DNA from: Ignatzschineria indica
Lineage (GTDB): Bacteria; Pseudomonadota; Gammaproteobacteria; Cardiobacteriales; Wohlfahrtiimonadaceae
Direction of reading: 5' to 3'
Length of the DNA: 64,000 nt
Assembly: GCF_003121925.1 (NCBI RefSeq)
Contig: NZ_QEWR01000002.1
Coordinates: forward strand, 992,001-1,056,000
A program made the translations under genes and the position numbers. The notes under the pieces are model-generated. The model was not told the origin of the DNA, ran no database searches, and saw nothing but the letters and a program-made list of their open reading frames with translations. Positions 1 to 11,163 of this stretch are shown here, in pieces. The first letter of the stretch is position 1. Each line of letters starts with the position of its first letter.

Positions 1-1
1 C

Positions 2-925
2 AATCCAAGCACTCTCTTTAAAGCGCAAAAGAGTGATAATGATCTTTCCCATATCCAAGAAGCTATGATTGAAGATGGTGTTGCGATGGCACACTTCTAT
101 ACTCAATTTGAAGAAAAACTCGCCAAAGGTGAGAGATTAACCGAGCTTGATGTTGCCGATGGTCTAGCTGCAGAAAGAGCTAAACGCCCTCTCTTTATTG
201 ACCTCAGCTTCGATACAATTGCCGGGTTTAATCCTAACGGTGCTCTCCCCCACTATCGCGCAACTGAAGAAGATCATGCCGTCATTGAAGGCGATGGACT
301 TCTACTTATCGATTCAGGCGCTCAATATAAAAATGGTACGACCGATATTACCCGTGTAATCCCTATTGGCAATCCTTCGATAGAGCAAAAAAGGGATTTC
401 ACCTTTGTCCTTAAGTCCCTGATCGCTATGAGCAGTACAATCTATCCTGAAAATATTGCGATGCCACTGCTTGATGCTATTGCACGAAAACCTCTCTGGC
501 AACATCAACTCGACTATGGACATGGTACAGGTCATGGCGTTGGTTACTTCCTTAATGTCCATGAAGGCCCACAAGTGCTCTCATACCATGCAACCCCTAA
601 TCCGCAAATGCGCGTTAAAAAAGGGATGGTAACCTCTATTGAGCCAGGAATCTATCGAGAAGGTAAATGGGGTGTTCGTATCGAAAACTTAGTCACCTCT
701 CAACCGGTCAAAAATCCTAAAGAGCGAGATTTTGGCAACTTTATGCTGTTTGAGACATTGACGCTATTTCCTATCGATACGCGCCTAATGGAGCCAACAC
801 TTCTCACTACTGAGGAGATTGAATGGGTGAATCAATATCATAAGACAGTCTATGAAAAACTCTCTCCTCGCATTGAAGATGCCGCTGTTTTAGAGTGGTT
901 AAAAGCGCGCACCGCCGCGATTTAA
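2..925 (+). CDS. Xaa-Pro aminopeptidase (M24B, aminopeptidase P family), 5' end outside window
   Basis: This is the C-terminal half of a cytosolic metallopeptidase that removes an N-terminal residue preceding proline. The frame is already open at base 2, so the gene is cut by the window edge and the first internal Met (base 65) is not its start. The pita-bread metal ligands are visible: Asp in LLLIDSGAQY, Asp in TTDITRV, His in GHGTGHGVG, Glu in SIEPGIY and Glu in VRIENL. The tail after the last ligand (NFMLFETLTLFPIDTRL onward) resembles the extra C-terminal domain of the roughly 600-residue aminopeptidase P type rather than the shorter PepP. A terminator follows about 35 bp downstream. Confidence 0.9.
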   Translation, partial: NPSTLFKAQKSDNDLSHIQEAMIEDGVAMAHFYTQFEEKLAKGERLTELDVADGLAAERAKRPLFIDLSFDTIAGFNPNGALPHYRATEEDHAVIEGDGLLLIDSGAQYKNGTTDITRVIPIGNPSIEQKRDFTFVLKSLIAMSSTIYPENIAMPLLDAIARKPLWQHQLDYGHGTGHGVGYFLNVHEGPQVLSYHATPNPQMRVKKGMVTSIEPGIYREGKWGVRIENLVTSQPVKNPKERDFGNFMLFETLTLFPIDTRLMEPTLLTTEEIEWVNQYHKTVYEKLSPRIEDAAVLEWLKARTAAI

Positions 926-960
926 GAGAAACGATCAGCAATAGTCAAATTGCCATCATA

Positions 961-992
961 AAAAAGGTCTAAGTATAAACTTAGACCTTTTT
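961..992. terminator. Bidirectional rho-independent terminator
   Basis: A perfect 14-bp stem (961-974 with 979-992, 4-nt loop) is flanked by A and T runs on both sides. It can end the aminopeptidase transcript on the plus strand and the kdsA/small membrane protein transcript on the minus strand. The genes converge here. Confidence 0.9.
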
Positions 993-1105
993 CTCTTTTT
1001 TCCCTTTATCTTTCCTCTTTATCTTTTCTCTTCTCTAACCCAGCCTCTTTGATCTTAAGGGAGTAAGATTTAAGAAAAATAAAAAATAACCTTAAAAGAG
1101 CAAAC

Positions 1106-1543
1106 TTAAGAGAGCAGTGCTGACTGCCGATTCTCAATCTCTTGATAGAGCCTCTCTATATCGGCTGAATCATAGAGACCATTGATCACCATTACAGGAT
1201 CTCCTCCCGCAGGAGTATAGATCAAAGTATCAGCTGATGATTTCAAGGTCGATAACTTCGTCGCCCAACTCTCACTCTTTTTCAATGTGAAGATCCCTGT
1301 TTTAAGCGGAAAAGTTCGCACTCGACCTAAAATCGGCTTTACCGACAACTGATCATCCGTTAAGGTTGCCGTAGAGATGGACGTGAAGTAGAAGAAGAGA
1401 CCAAAAAGAACAAAGAGCCCCAAAGGCGCTGTTTTTGTTAATAGAATCTCCAATGCACTCCCTAAAACGATAAGCGCAGAAAGAATAAGCCCTAACTTAG
1501 AGCGACTCTTTCCCGGGACAGTATAGGTCATCACTTCACTCAT
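1106..1543 (-). CDS. Small two-helix membrane protein, function unknown
   Basis: I do not recognise this 145-residue protein as a named family. It has a short polar N-terminus, two adjacent hydrophobic segments (about residues 17-35 and 39-57) forming a membrane hairpin, and then a roughly 85-residue soluble domain rich in beta-type sequence, ending in a charged helix (DIERLYQEIENRQ). This layout resembles bacterial PH-like membrane proteins, which is an inference only. It starts 8 nt after the kdsA stop codon on the same strand, so it is probably translated from the kdsA mRNA. No catalytic motif is visible. Confidence 0.75.
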   Translation of the reverse strand: MSEVMTYTVPGKSRSKLGLILSALIVLGSALEILLTKTAPLGLFVLFGLFFYFTSISTATLTDDQLSVKPILGRVRTFPLKTGIFTLKKSESWATKLSTLKSSADTLIYTPAGGDPVMVINGLYDSADIERLYQEIENRQSALLS

Positions 1544-1551
1544 GATAACTC

Positions 1552-2397
<846 letters not shown>

Positions 2398-2615
2398 CTA
2401 CCTCATCTAATCTATTTTGTTCGATTTTCTCTACCCATTTTACCTGAATCGCACCACTTTGTATCGAACTCTTTCCCTGCCCATTCCGAACAGAGAATAA
2501 AGGAATAAGCTCCCAACAAAATACTGCTACACTATCCTTCTAGAAAAAGAAATTATGAAGAACTGTGAATAAAACACTCTTACCAATTGATAACTGACCA
2601 CTTGAGATAGCATAT

Positions 2616-3578
2616 ATGGAACAATCTTACGCTAACAACTATAAAAAAGGCGTGCTTCTTACTCTCTCCTGCTACATTATCTGGGGATTTTTTCCGATCT
2701 ACTGGTTTCCCTTATCAGGCGTAGATCCCTTGCAACTAATGGCGCAACGCATCGGCTGGTCGCTCGCTTTCATTATGATTCTGCTCTGCTTCCGAAAAGA
2801 GGATCGATTGCTTCTTAAAGATGCCTTCTTCAATCGGCGCATTATTGTCACCTTTATGGCATCCTCCTTCTTCCTCTTTATGAATTGGTCGATCTATCTC
2901 TATGCAATCTCTTCTCATCAGGTACTCGAAGCGAGTCTCGGCTACTATATCAATCCATTAGTGTCGATTTTTTTAGGGCGCGTCTTCTTTAAGGAAGCTT
3001 TAACAAAAGTACAATATCTTGCGATTTCTCTCGCGGCAATAGGTGTTTTATGGCTTGCACTATTAGCAGGTACCATCCCCTACATCGCCCTTCTTCTCGC
3101 CTTCTCTTTTAGCTTTTATAGTGCAATGAAAAAAATCGTGGCGCTTCCACCACTACCCGGGCTCTTTCTCGAAACCCTCTTCATGATGCCCTTTACCATT
3201 ATCTACCTAGTTGCAGTTTATAAAAATGGGGATCTGATCTTCTTAGAATTAGAAAATTTACCGCTGACGCTTCTTATTCTCTCGGGAGCAGCAACAACGA
3301 TTCCTCTACTTCTCTTCGCCAAAGGGGCTAAATATATCCCCCTCTCTCTAGTCGGAATATTGCAATATGTCTCCCCCACATTGCAACTTTTAACCGGGCT
3401 CTTTCTCTTCAATGAAACACTCCCACCACTTCGCCTCATCGGCTTTACTATTGTCTGGATCTCTGTCATTACCTATATTAGCAGTGAGGTTCATCGCGCT
3501 AAAAATGGACAAAAACGTCGTGAAGAAGCAGAAGAGAGACGATTAAAACAATTAAGTAGAGAGATCGCAGGAGAGTAA
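2616..3578 (+). CDS. rarD: EamA/DMT-family permease, RarD type
   Basis: This is an inner-membrane protein of 320 residues with about ten hydrophobic segments arranged as two EamA repeats. The N-terminal segment (GVLLTLSCYIIWGFFPIYW), the block NWSIYLYAISSHQVLEASLGYYINPL and the second-repeat block around LVGILQYVSPTLQLL are the RarD-type signatures, and they separate it from generic DMT exporters. RarD is linked to chloramphenicol sensitivity, but its substrate is not established, so the symbol names the family only. The C-terminus is a charged, helical cytoplasmic tail (KNGQKRREEAEERRLKQL). The gene is convergent with murJ and has only a weak GAG-type ribosome site. Confidence 0.85.
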   Translation: MEQSYANNYKKGVLLTLSCYIIWGFFPIYWFPLSGVDPLQLMAQRIGWSLAFIMILLCFRKEDRLLLKDAFFNRRIIVTFMASSFFLFMNWSIYLYAISSHQVLEASLGYYINPLVSIFLGRVFFKEALTKVQYLAISLAAIGVLWLALLAGTIPYIALLLAFSFSFYSAMKKIVALPPLPGLFLETLFMMPFTIIYLVAVYKNGDLIFLELENLPLTLLILSGAATTIPLLLFAKGAKYIPLSLVGILQYVSPTLQLLTGLFLFNETLPPLRLIGFTIVWISVITYISSEVHRAKNGQKRREEAEERRLKQLSREIAGE

Positions 3579-3667
3579 GTGGAGAAACAGCCTATCAATC
3601 GAAAGAGTAAGCACGATCAATCTCCCTTCCAGTCGTATACCACCACCAGTCGATCATAGAGCTATAC

Positions 3668-5227
3668 TCATTCTCCACGATTTTCCATCGCCACTAATGG
3701 GCCTTTCATTCTTCGAAGTGAAAAGCCGGATAGATGAAGCGTTATAAAATAGAGAATCACCACTCCTATAATCGCAGCTAATATTGCCGGGAACTTGAAG
3801 ATAAAAGCCCCTTCAAACCAGAATAGCGAAAAACCCTGAAGCCAATAGAGGATGACAACTAAGAGTAAATTGGCCGGCACAAGCGCCAAGATCCGCCGAG
3901 TAAAGAGGTTATTAAAGTGATGAATATCAAAAAAGATGAGCCCAAAAGCTAAAAGTAACGCATTGACCCAAGCAGCAAGTGATGAGGAGAGTGCAAGTCC
4001 GGCATGTTGATAATATTTGACTAAAATAAACTGCAAGACAATATTAACGCCAATTGCGATCAGACTAAAATACATCGGTGTTTTGGTATTCTGCCGAGCA
4101 AAGTAGACCGGTGCCAAAATACGTATCATAAAAAAGGCTGGAATGGAGAGCGCATAAGTCATCAAACTCTTTGCCGCCATAATGACATCCGACTCATAGA
4201 ATTCACCACGCATAAAGAGAATCGCTAATAGAGGTTCAGCCAAAAAGATCAATCCTAACATCGAAGGGATACCAATAATAAGCGCTAATTCAATTCCCCA
4301 ATCGATCGTCTTACCCAAATTGACCTGATCTCCTTTCGTATTAAGCTCTGATAATTTCGGTAATATGACCGTTCCCAATGCGACAGCAAATGTCCCAATC
4401 GCAAACTCAACCAAACGATCTGAATAGTAGAGCCAGGTAATACTCCCGGTCTCCAGTCGTGATGCCAATTGTGTATTAATTAAGATATTGATCTGACTAC
4501 TTGATGAGCCGATCAATGCCGGCACCATTAAAAACATCACCCGCTTAACTTCAGGAGAGCGAAATTGCACCGTTGGACTCGCGATTAATCCCTCCCGCTT
4601 TACTGCCCAAAATAGGATCATCATTTGACAAATTCCAGCAAAGAAGACCGCATAGCCCAACGCTTTAATTGGCTCTTCAAGATAGACACTGACAACTGCG
4701 CCGGCAATCAGAAAGAGATTGAGTAGAATCGGCACGGCAGCAGGAATCGCAAACTTATTGAGTGCATTCATCACACTGCTATACATCGCTGTCATACAGA
4801 TAAAAAAGAGGTAAGGCAACATCAGTTGTAGCAACTCTTCTGTTAAAAGAAACTTGCCGGTATCATCTACAAACCCAGCGGCAAAGAGTAAGACCATCTC
4901 TGATGAAAAAGTGACCCCCACAACGGTAATTAAGAGCAGAACAAGACCTAATGTGCCACTAATTTCTGCTAAAAATCGCTTTAACTCATCGCGACTACGC
5001 TCTAAACGAATCTCACTAAAGACAGGAACAAATGCTTGGTTAAAAGCCCCTTCCCCAAAAAAACGACGGAATAGATTAGGGATTCTAAAAGCGACACTAA
5101 ATGCATCCATCGCTGCGCCGGCACCGAAGTAACTTGCAAAGACGATGTCTCGCAACAGCCCCATAATTCTTGAGAGTAAGGTAAATCCACTTACTGTAAA
5201 GAGTGAACGGAAAAGCGATGATTTCAT
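3668..5227 (-). CDS. murJ: Lipid II flippase MurJ (MviN)
   Basis: MurJ moves the peptidoglycan precursor lipid II across the inner membrane. The 519-residue product is almost entirely hydrophobic with about 14 predicted membrane segments, the usual size for the MOP/MVF family. The N-terminus (FTVSGFTLLSRIMGLLRDI) and the block DAFSVAFRIPNLFRRFFGEGAFNQAFVPVF are classic MurJ motifs and carry the conserved arginines that line the central cavity. An AGGA ribosome site lies 4 nt before the ATG. It stands alone: rarD converges from one side and a 520-bp AT-rich gap separates it from ihfA. Confidence 0.97.
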   Translation of the reverse strand: MKSSLFRSLFTVSGFTLLSRIMGLLRDIVFASYFGAGAAMDAFSVAFRIPNLFRRFFGEGAFNQAFVPVFSEIRLERSRDELKRFLAEISGTLGLVLLLITVVGVTFSSEMVLLFAAGFVDDTGKFLLTEELLQLMLPYLFFICMTAMYSSVMNALNKFAIPAAVPILLNLFLIAGAVVSVYLEEPIKALGYAVFFAGICQMMILFWAVKREGLIASPTVQFRSPEVKRVMFLMVPALIGSSSSQINILINTQLASRLETGSITWLYYSDRLVEFAIGTFAVALGTVILPKLSELNTKGDQVNLGKTIDWGIELALIIGIPSMLGLIFLAEPLLAILFMRGEFYESDVIMAAKSLMTYALSIPAFFMIRILAPVYFARQNTKTPMYFSLIAIGVNIVLQFILVKYYQHAGLALSSSLAAWVNALLLAFGLIFFDIHHFNNLFTRRILALVPANLLLVVILYWLQGFSLFWFEGAFIFKFPAILAAIIGVVILYFITLHLSGFSLRRMKGPLVAMENRGE

Positions 5228-5389
5228 AATATCCTAAGATCGATTAATAATTGATGGTTAATGGTTGATTAATGGTTGGTAGTAATTGATTAATAATGAG
5301 TAATAAAAATAGGAAACAGAGTAGAGAATCAAAATAACCGATACGACAAATATCGGCATATAGCATTCAACAACTACACCTTCTATTGT

Positions 5390-5431
5390 TAAGGAATAGA
5401 TATTAAGGAATAGATGCTAAAGAATAGATAA
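5390..5431. repeat. 14-bp tandem repeat, three copies
   Basis: Three consecutive 14-mers of the form TAAGGAATAGATNN occupy 5390-5403, 5404-5417 and 5418-5431, the last with one further change. No coding role is apparent. This belongs to a pattern of short intergenic tandem duplications seen repeatedly in this window. Confidence 0.85.
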
Positions 5432-5515
5432 TTATACTGAAATCTCTTCACTCAGGGGAAATATCATCTTTTCAGCATCTAAAATCGACCCAATAATAGA
5501 TAAATAGATAAAACA

Positions 5516-5549
5516 AAACCCCATACAACCATCAAGTTATATGGGGTTT
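5516..5549 (-). terminator. Terminator downstream of the pheST-ihfA transcript
   Basis: Bases 5516-5525 and 5540-5549 form a 10-bp stem (AAACCCCATA and its complement) around a 14-nt loop. Read on the minus strand, the stem is followed by TTTTGTTTT, so it fits the end of the operon that finishes with ihfA about 200 bp upstream. Confidence 0.75.
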
Positions 5550-5750
5550 ATTTTCTAATTCGAGTCAAAGTTCTCGATTATAGATTTCAATTATAGATTT
5601 TGACTGTAGCTCTCGAGTAAAGCGTCTATTAAACATGTTTATGAAACGCGTTTATTAAAACGTTTAACTAAAACGTTTAATTAAGACACTTTAAGTATCA
5701 ACGCTAAGTATCACAGCAAGATTTAATCTTGACCCTACTTAACCCTCTAC

Positions 5751-6056
5751 TTATCCTTCTGCTTTCTCACTGAGCTCATTCATACTTAAGCGTAAATTTT
5801 GACCAATACGGAAGGTAACGACACGGCGAGCACTAATCGGAATCTCTTCCCCTGTTTTAGGGTTTCTTCCGGGTCGCTCTGCTTTATCACGCAATTCAAA
5901 ACTGCCAAAACCTGAAAGCTTGACCGCGCGACCTGTAGCTAACGCATCACTAATCTCTGTAAAAAAGTCTTCTACAAATTGTTTTGTATCCTCACGTGAG
6001 ATATTTGTACTGTGATACAGATTCTCCGTAATCGCTGCTTTAGTTAAAGTAGACAT
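5751..6056 (-). CDS. ihfA: Integration host factor subunit alpha
   Basis: IhfA pairs with IhfB to bind and sharply bend DNA in recombination, replication and transcription. The 101-residue protein shows the HU/IHF fold in full: [11 protein letters not shown] at the N-terminus, [14 protein letters not shown] in the middle and the DNA arm [14 protein letters not shown] with the intercalating proline, then the RRVVTFR segment. The order pheS-pheT-ihfA identifies it as the alpha rather than the beta subunit. An AAGGAG ribosome site is 6 nt before the ATG. It is probably the last gene of the translation operon. Confidence 0.97.
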   Translation of the reverse strand: MSTLTKAAITENLYHSTNISREDTKQFVEDFFTEISDALATGRAVKLSGFGSFELRDKAERPGRNPKTGEEIPISARRVVTFRIGQNLRLSMNELSEKAEG

Positions 6057-6129
6057 CTATAACTCCTTTCCCTAGTATTGTCTCAATTTAAACTATTATT
6101 ATTGCAAAGTTAGATCTACAAAGTTTTAA

Positions 6130-8511
6130 CTATTGACGCAATGATACATCAATGGCAGCTAAATCCTGTAAGATCTCTTCTACAATGGCCTCAACTTCCA
6201 CATCCTTTAGACTCTCTTCTGGATTTTGGAAAGTTAGACTAAATGCCATATTCTTTGTAGCCGTTTCACTCTGCTCTCTTTCTGGAACATAGATATCAAA
6301 GAGGTTCACTTTCGTTAAATAACGACGTTTACCCGAAGCTTTCATCACATCCAATAACTGCTGAGTAGTCACCTCAACAGGAACTACTAGCGCTAAGTCT
6401 CGTTTTGATGAAGGGAATCTAGATAACTCCTTAAATTTCGGTGTCATCGATCCCGCTAAAAGATCATAATTGAGTTCAAAAACAAAGACATCACGGTTGA
6501 GATCTAATGCTTTCGATACCGTTGGATGCAACTTACCTAAGTAACCGATAACGTCTCCACTTAAGAGTTTGATATCAGCACTTTGACCTGGATGAAGGAT
6601 CTCTCTCTCTGTCGGAACAAAGCGGAAATCATCACGGCCCGTTCTCTTTAGTAAGGCTTCAACATCACCTTTGAGATCGTAAAAATCGACATTACGTGCT
6701 TTAACACCCCATTGAAGAGGCTCTGCAGTCCCACAGATAGCACCTGCAATATGAAGAACTTGTGCCACATTCTCTAAAGTACCATTGTAGGTTCGACCTG
6801 ACTCAAAGAATCGTAAACGACTCTGCTGACGCTTAAGGTTGTGCTCCATCGCCCCTAAAACACCCGGCAATAATGTCGTACGCATTACTGAAAGATCGCT
6901 TGATAACGGATTCTTCAACTTAATAGCAACATTAGTGGGATCTAAAATCTCCTGCCATTTGGGGCTAACAAAGCTCATCTCAATCACTTCATGATAGCCT
7001 CGACCTACTAGGAGAGATTTAAAATCATTGAGTGAAACATAAGACTCTGCCACTATCGGCATAGAGACTTTTGAAAGCATTTCAAAGGAGACAGGCACTT
7101 GGTCATAACCATTTAATCTGACAACTTCCTCAATAAAGTCTTCTTCAATCTGTAGATCAAAACGGTATGAAGGCGGAATCACAACTAGATAATCGTCATT
7201 CACCTCTTGAATATCACCGATACGGCCTATGAGCTCTTTTATAGCACAACTTGTAAATTCTTGTCCAATTATTTGATTTATTTTACAAAATCTGACTTTT
7301 ACAGCATTTCTTTCAGGTAATTTTTCTGGCACAACCTTTGTTGTAATCGCACCCGCTTCTCCGCCGGCATATTGTAAAATGAGACGCGTTGCATACTCTA
7401 GCGCTCTCTCTGCCAACTCAAAATCAACACCACGTTCATAGCGATGTGAAGAATCGGTATGTAGACCATAGTTCCGCGCTTTTCCTGCAATGGTAATAGG
7501 ATTGAACCAAGCAGATTCTAAGAAGATATCTGTTGTATCATCCCCACAAGCACTCTCTTCTCCTCCCATAATACCAGCCATTGCCAAGACCTTCTCTTGA
7601 TCTGCAATCACTAAGGTATCAGGCTTTAAAGTCACCGTATCACCATTAATAAGGGCGAACTTCTCTCCCTCTTTTGCTCTACGGACTAAAATATCTCCTG
7701 CCACTTTTGCATAATCAAAAGCGTGGAGTGGTTGCCCAACCTCTAAAAGGATATAGTTTGTAATATCCACTAAAATTCCATGAGGACGAATACCGCTTCG
7801 ACGAAGACGCTCCTCCATCCAAAGTGGCGTTGATGCTTTCGGATTAACACCAGAGATAACGCGACCGAGATATTTCGGGCAATCTGCGCTCTCTTCAATC
7901 TCAACACCTTTCACCATACTGCTCTGAACAGGAACCGACTCTGCAGTAAAGCTCTTCGCATCGATACCGGTAATAGCAGCAAGATCACGCGCAACGCCTA
8001 AAATACTTAAACAATCACCACGATTAGGCGTAAGATCGATCTCAACAATCTCATCATCGAGATCAAAGAGCGTTCTAAAATCAGTACCAACTTCTGTTTG
8101 AGGATCAAGAATCATCAAACCTGATGCATCTTCATTCACGCCCAACTCTTTTGCAGAACAGAGCATACCCGAAGAAGCAACACCTCGTAATTTCGCATCT
8201 TTAATCTTAAAATTACCCGGCAATGTCGCACCCACTAATGCCGTAGGAACTTTGATACCCACCGCAACATTCGGCGCACCACAAACTATCTGTAATAATT
8301 TTTCATCACCAACATTAACCTGTGCAACACGAAGACGGTCAGCATCAGGATGGGGAGTCAGCTCTACAACTTCCCCTACCACAACATTGGTAAAGTGAGG
8401 AGCCGCAAGCTCAACCCCTTCCACTTCAAGACCTGCCATCGTTAATCGATTTGCTAAATCGCTTGGGATCTTCTCAATCCACTCTTTTAACCAAGAAACT
8501 GAAATTTTCAT
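6130..8511 (-). CDS. pheT: Phenylalanine--tRNA ligase subunit beta
   Basis: PheT forms the alpha2-beta2 synthetase with PheS and contributes tRNA binding and editing. Domains read in order along 793 residues: an N-terminal EMAP-like tRNA-binding domain (VVVGEVVELTPHPDADRLRVAQV, residues about 45-70), the B3/B4 editing domain, the B5 domain (VIPPSYRFDLQIEEDFIEEVVR), a catalytic-like core (SFVSPKWQEILDP onward) and the C-terminal FDX-ACB anticodon-binding domain (FPSSKRDLALVVP). The length matches E. coli (795). It lies 23 nt downstream of pheS and 73 nt upstream of ihfA on one transcript. Its ribosome site is weak, suggesting translational coupling to pheS. Confidence 0.97.
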   Translation of the reverse strand: MKISVSWLKEWIEKIPSDLANRLTMAGLEVEGVELAAPHFTNVVVGEVVELTPHPDADRLRVAQVNVGDEKLLQIVCGAPNVAVGIKVPTALVGATLPGNFKIKDAKLRGVASSGMLCSAKELGVNEDASGLMILDPQTEVGTDFRTLFDLDDEIVEIDLTPNRGDCLSILGVARDLAAITGIDAKSFTAESVPVQSSMVKGVEIEESADCPKYLGRVISGVNPKASTPLWMEERLRRSGIRPHGILVDITNYILLEVGQPLHAFDYAKVAGDILVRRAKEGEKFALINGDTVTLKPDTLVIADQEKVLAMAGIMGGEESACGDDTTDIFLESAWFNPITIAGKARNYGLHTDSSHRYERGVDFELAERALEYATRLILQYAGGEAGAITTKVVPEKLPERNAVKVRFCKINQIIGQEFTSCAIKELIGRIGDIQEVNDDYLVVIPPSYRFDLQIEEDFIEEVVRLNGYDQVPVSFEMLSKVSMPIVAESYVSLNDFKSLLVGRGYHEVIEMSFVSPKWQEILDPTNVAIKLKNPLSSDLSVMRTTLLPGVLGAMEHNLKRQQSRLRFFESGRTYNGTLENVAQVLHIAGAICGTAEPLQWGVKARNVDFYDLKGDVEALLKRTGRDDFRFVPTEREILHPGQSADIKLLSGDVIGYLGKLHPTVSKALDLNRDVFVFELNYDLLAGSMTPKFKELSRFPSSKRDLALVVPVEVTTQQLLDVMKASGKRRYLTKVNLFDIYVPEREQSETATKNMAFSLTFQNPEESLKDVEVEAIVEEILQDLAAIDVSLRQ

Positions 8512-8534
8512 AATAACTTTTACCCAGTATTTGT

Positions 8535-9560
<1,026 letters not shown>

Positions 9561-9587
9561 CTACATATCTTTTGATTATCAAATAAA

Positions 9588-9623
9588 AAAAGGAAAAGAG
9601 CATCGATAGCTGCTTTTCCTTTT
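9588..9623 (-). terminator. Terminator-like hairpin between rplT and pheS (attenuator candidate)
   Basis: Bases 9588-9598 pair with 9613-9623 (11 bp, AAAAGGAAAAG type) around a 14-nt loop containing ATCGAT. On the minus strand the stem runs directly into a T run. It occupies the place of the E. coli pheST attenuator, yet no Phe-rich leader peptide is visible between rplT and the hairpin, so the sensing mechanism, if any, must differ. Confidence 0.75.
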
Positions 9624-9650
9624 GTGTAAACTCTTTTATTTAAGAGATAT

Positions 9651-10007
9651 TTATGCTAATGCTGATTTAGCACGATCTGCTAATGCGCCAAACGCACTAA
9701 TATCATGAACTGCCATATCTGCTAGCACTTTACGGTCAATTTGGATCTCAGCTTTTTTCAATCCGTTGATAAAACGGCTATAAGAAAGACCAAACTCACG
9801 TGCAGCTGCGTTGATACGAACGATCCAAAGAGAGCGGAAATCTCTCTTACGTTGACGGCGGTCACGATAAGCGTATTGACCCGCTTTATAAACTGCTTGG
9901 GTTGCTGTACGGATTGAGCGTGAACGCGCACCGTAGTAACCTTTTGCTTTTTTTAAGATTTTTTTGTGACGCGCTTTTGTAATCGTCCCACGTTTAACTC
10001 TTGCCAT
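9651..10007 (-). CDS. rplT: 50S ribosomal protein L20
   Basis: L20 is an early-binding large-subunit protein needed for 50S assembly. The 118-residue basic protein is collinear with E. coli L20: MARVKRG start, [36 protein letters not shown] and [21 protein letters not shown]. Its length equals that of E. coli. An AGGAG ribosome site is 8 nt before the ATG. It follows rpmI by 25 nt. In E. coli L20 represses translation of its own operon, and the same is plausible here but no operator was identified. Confidence 0.98.
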   Translation of the reverse strand: MARVKRGTITKARHKKILKKAKGYYGARSRSIRTATQAVYKAGQYAYRDRRQRKRDFRSLWIVRINAAAREFGLSYSRFINGLKKAEIQIDRKVLADMAVHDISAFGALADRAKSALA

Positions 10008-10032
10008 TTCTAAATTCTCCTAATCTATATAC

Positions 10033-10230
10033 TTATGCGTAAGGTAACAATTGAGCTACTTGCTTATGATCTGCTTTCGAGATCACAGCCTCACCACGTA
10101 AGTGTCTTTTACGCTTAGTAGATTTCTTAGTAAGAATATGACTACGGAATGCACATTGGCGCTTGAAGCTACCACTTGCACTTTTGCGGAAACGCTTTTT
10201 AGCGCCGCTATGGGTTTTCATTTTTGGCAT
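10033..10230 (-). CDS. rpmI: 50S ribosomal protein L35
   Basis: This is a 65-residue basic ribosomal protein, the standard L35 length. It begins [15 protein letters not shown] and contains the [16 protein letters not shown] block that typifies the family. It sits between infC and rplT in the conserved infC-rpmI-rplT order, 42 nt after the infC stop. A long ORF on the opposite strand over this gene is a shadow. Confidence 0.98.
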   Translation of the reverse strand: MPKMKTHSGAKKRFRKSASGSFKRQCAFRSHILTKKSTKRKRHLRGEAVISKADHKQVAQLLPYA

Positions 10231-10272
10231 TTTAATCCACTCGCATTTCTAAATGATTTATTAATAAATAAT

Positions 10273-10803
10273 CTACTCTTTAGTTGCAGTTTTAAGTGGC
10301 GCTACGACCATCGTCATTTGACGGCCTTCCATCTTTGGACGCTGTTCGACAACACCATACTCTTTTAAATCCTGCTCTACACGAAGAAGTAGATCCATAC
10401 CGAGATCTTGATGGGCCATTTCACGACCTCTAAAACGAAGTGTGACTTTGCCCTTATCTCCATCTTTAAGGAAACGTATCAGGTTGCGTAGTTTTACCTG
10501 ATAATCCCCCTCATCCGTTGCCGGACGAAATTTGATCTCTTTTACTTGAACCTGTTTCTGTCTCTTTTTCGCTTCATCCGCTTTTTTACGCAATTCATAA
10601 CGGTATTTACCGTAATTCATGATACGACATACTGGCGGTTTAGCTGTTGGCGAGACTTCTACTAAGTCAAGCGAGTCATTGTATGCTAATTCTAACGCTT
10701 CATCAAGAGGGACAACACCTTTTTGCTCCCCATCCGCTAAAATTAATCGCACTTCTTTCGCCGAGATCTTCTCATTTATTCGGTGCTCATATTGATTACT
10801 AAT
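10273..10803 (-). CDS. infC: Translation initiation factor IF-3, ATT start codon
   Basis: IF-3 binds the 30S subunit, blocks premature 50S joining and checks the start codon. The first ATG/GTG-type start (10752) would remove conserved N-terminal residues; reading upstream in frame restores [14 protein letters not shown], matching the E. coli NRINGEIRAQEVRL region. The only well-placed start is ATT at 10801-10803, preceded 8 nt upstream by a good TAGGAGA site (10811-10817). The product is then 176 residues (E. coli 180). AUU at infC is the known basis of IF-3 self-repression in E. coli. The C-terminal domain ([38 protein letters not shown]) is complete. Confidence 0.95.
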   Translation of the reverse strand: MSNQYEHRINEKISAKEVRLILADGEQKGVVPLDEALELAYNDSLDLVEVSPTAKPPVCRIMNYGKYRYELRKKADEAKKRQKQVQVKEIKFRPATDEGDYQVKLRNLIRFLKDGDKGKVTLRFRGREMAHQDLGMDLLLRVEQDLKEYGVVEQRPKMEGRQMTMVVAPLKTATKE

Positions 10804-11163
10804 AGTTATATCTCCTACTGTTAATTAGTCAAATAGTATTGAAAGGTGACTATTGCTTTATTGCCTATTACCTATAGCCATATTGATTTATCACAATATC
10901 TCGCAAAAATACTTCGCAAAAAATAATTTAGCAAAAATATAAATGATTTCCAAAATAGCATCTCTTTAAACTCACTATTTAAATTTTGCCATTAAAGTTC
11001 ATCATTTAAGCTCGCTATTCTATATTCACTATTTTTACTGCCACCTATTCAATCTTCTTATGGGTTGTTTTACTGAATAATCGTTATTCATCTAAATCAC
11101 ACCATCAATAATGTTTTAATTGTTTTAATAATTAATAACATTGACGAATAAACGAATAACATT

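Larger units (their letters stand above)
5228..5750. other. AT-rich intergenic region between ihfA and murJ
   Basis: I see no gene here. It holds a minus-strand terminator (5516-5549), a 14-bp tandem repeat (5390-5431) and, nearer ihfA, several copies of an AAACGTTT-like palindromic core at about 5640-5685. The murJ promoter must lie in its left part, but no convincing -35/-10 pair could be fixed by eye. Confidence 0.6.

Noticed and set aside
4854-5132. Open frame opposite to murJ
   Set aside because: It is antisense to conserved MurJ sequence and is low-complexity Ser/Lys-rich, as expected for a shadow of a membrane protein gene.
10102-10368. Open frame opposite to rpmI/infC
   Set aside because: It crosses two well-supported ribosomal/translation genes in antisense and lacks any family resemblance.
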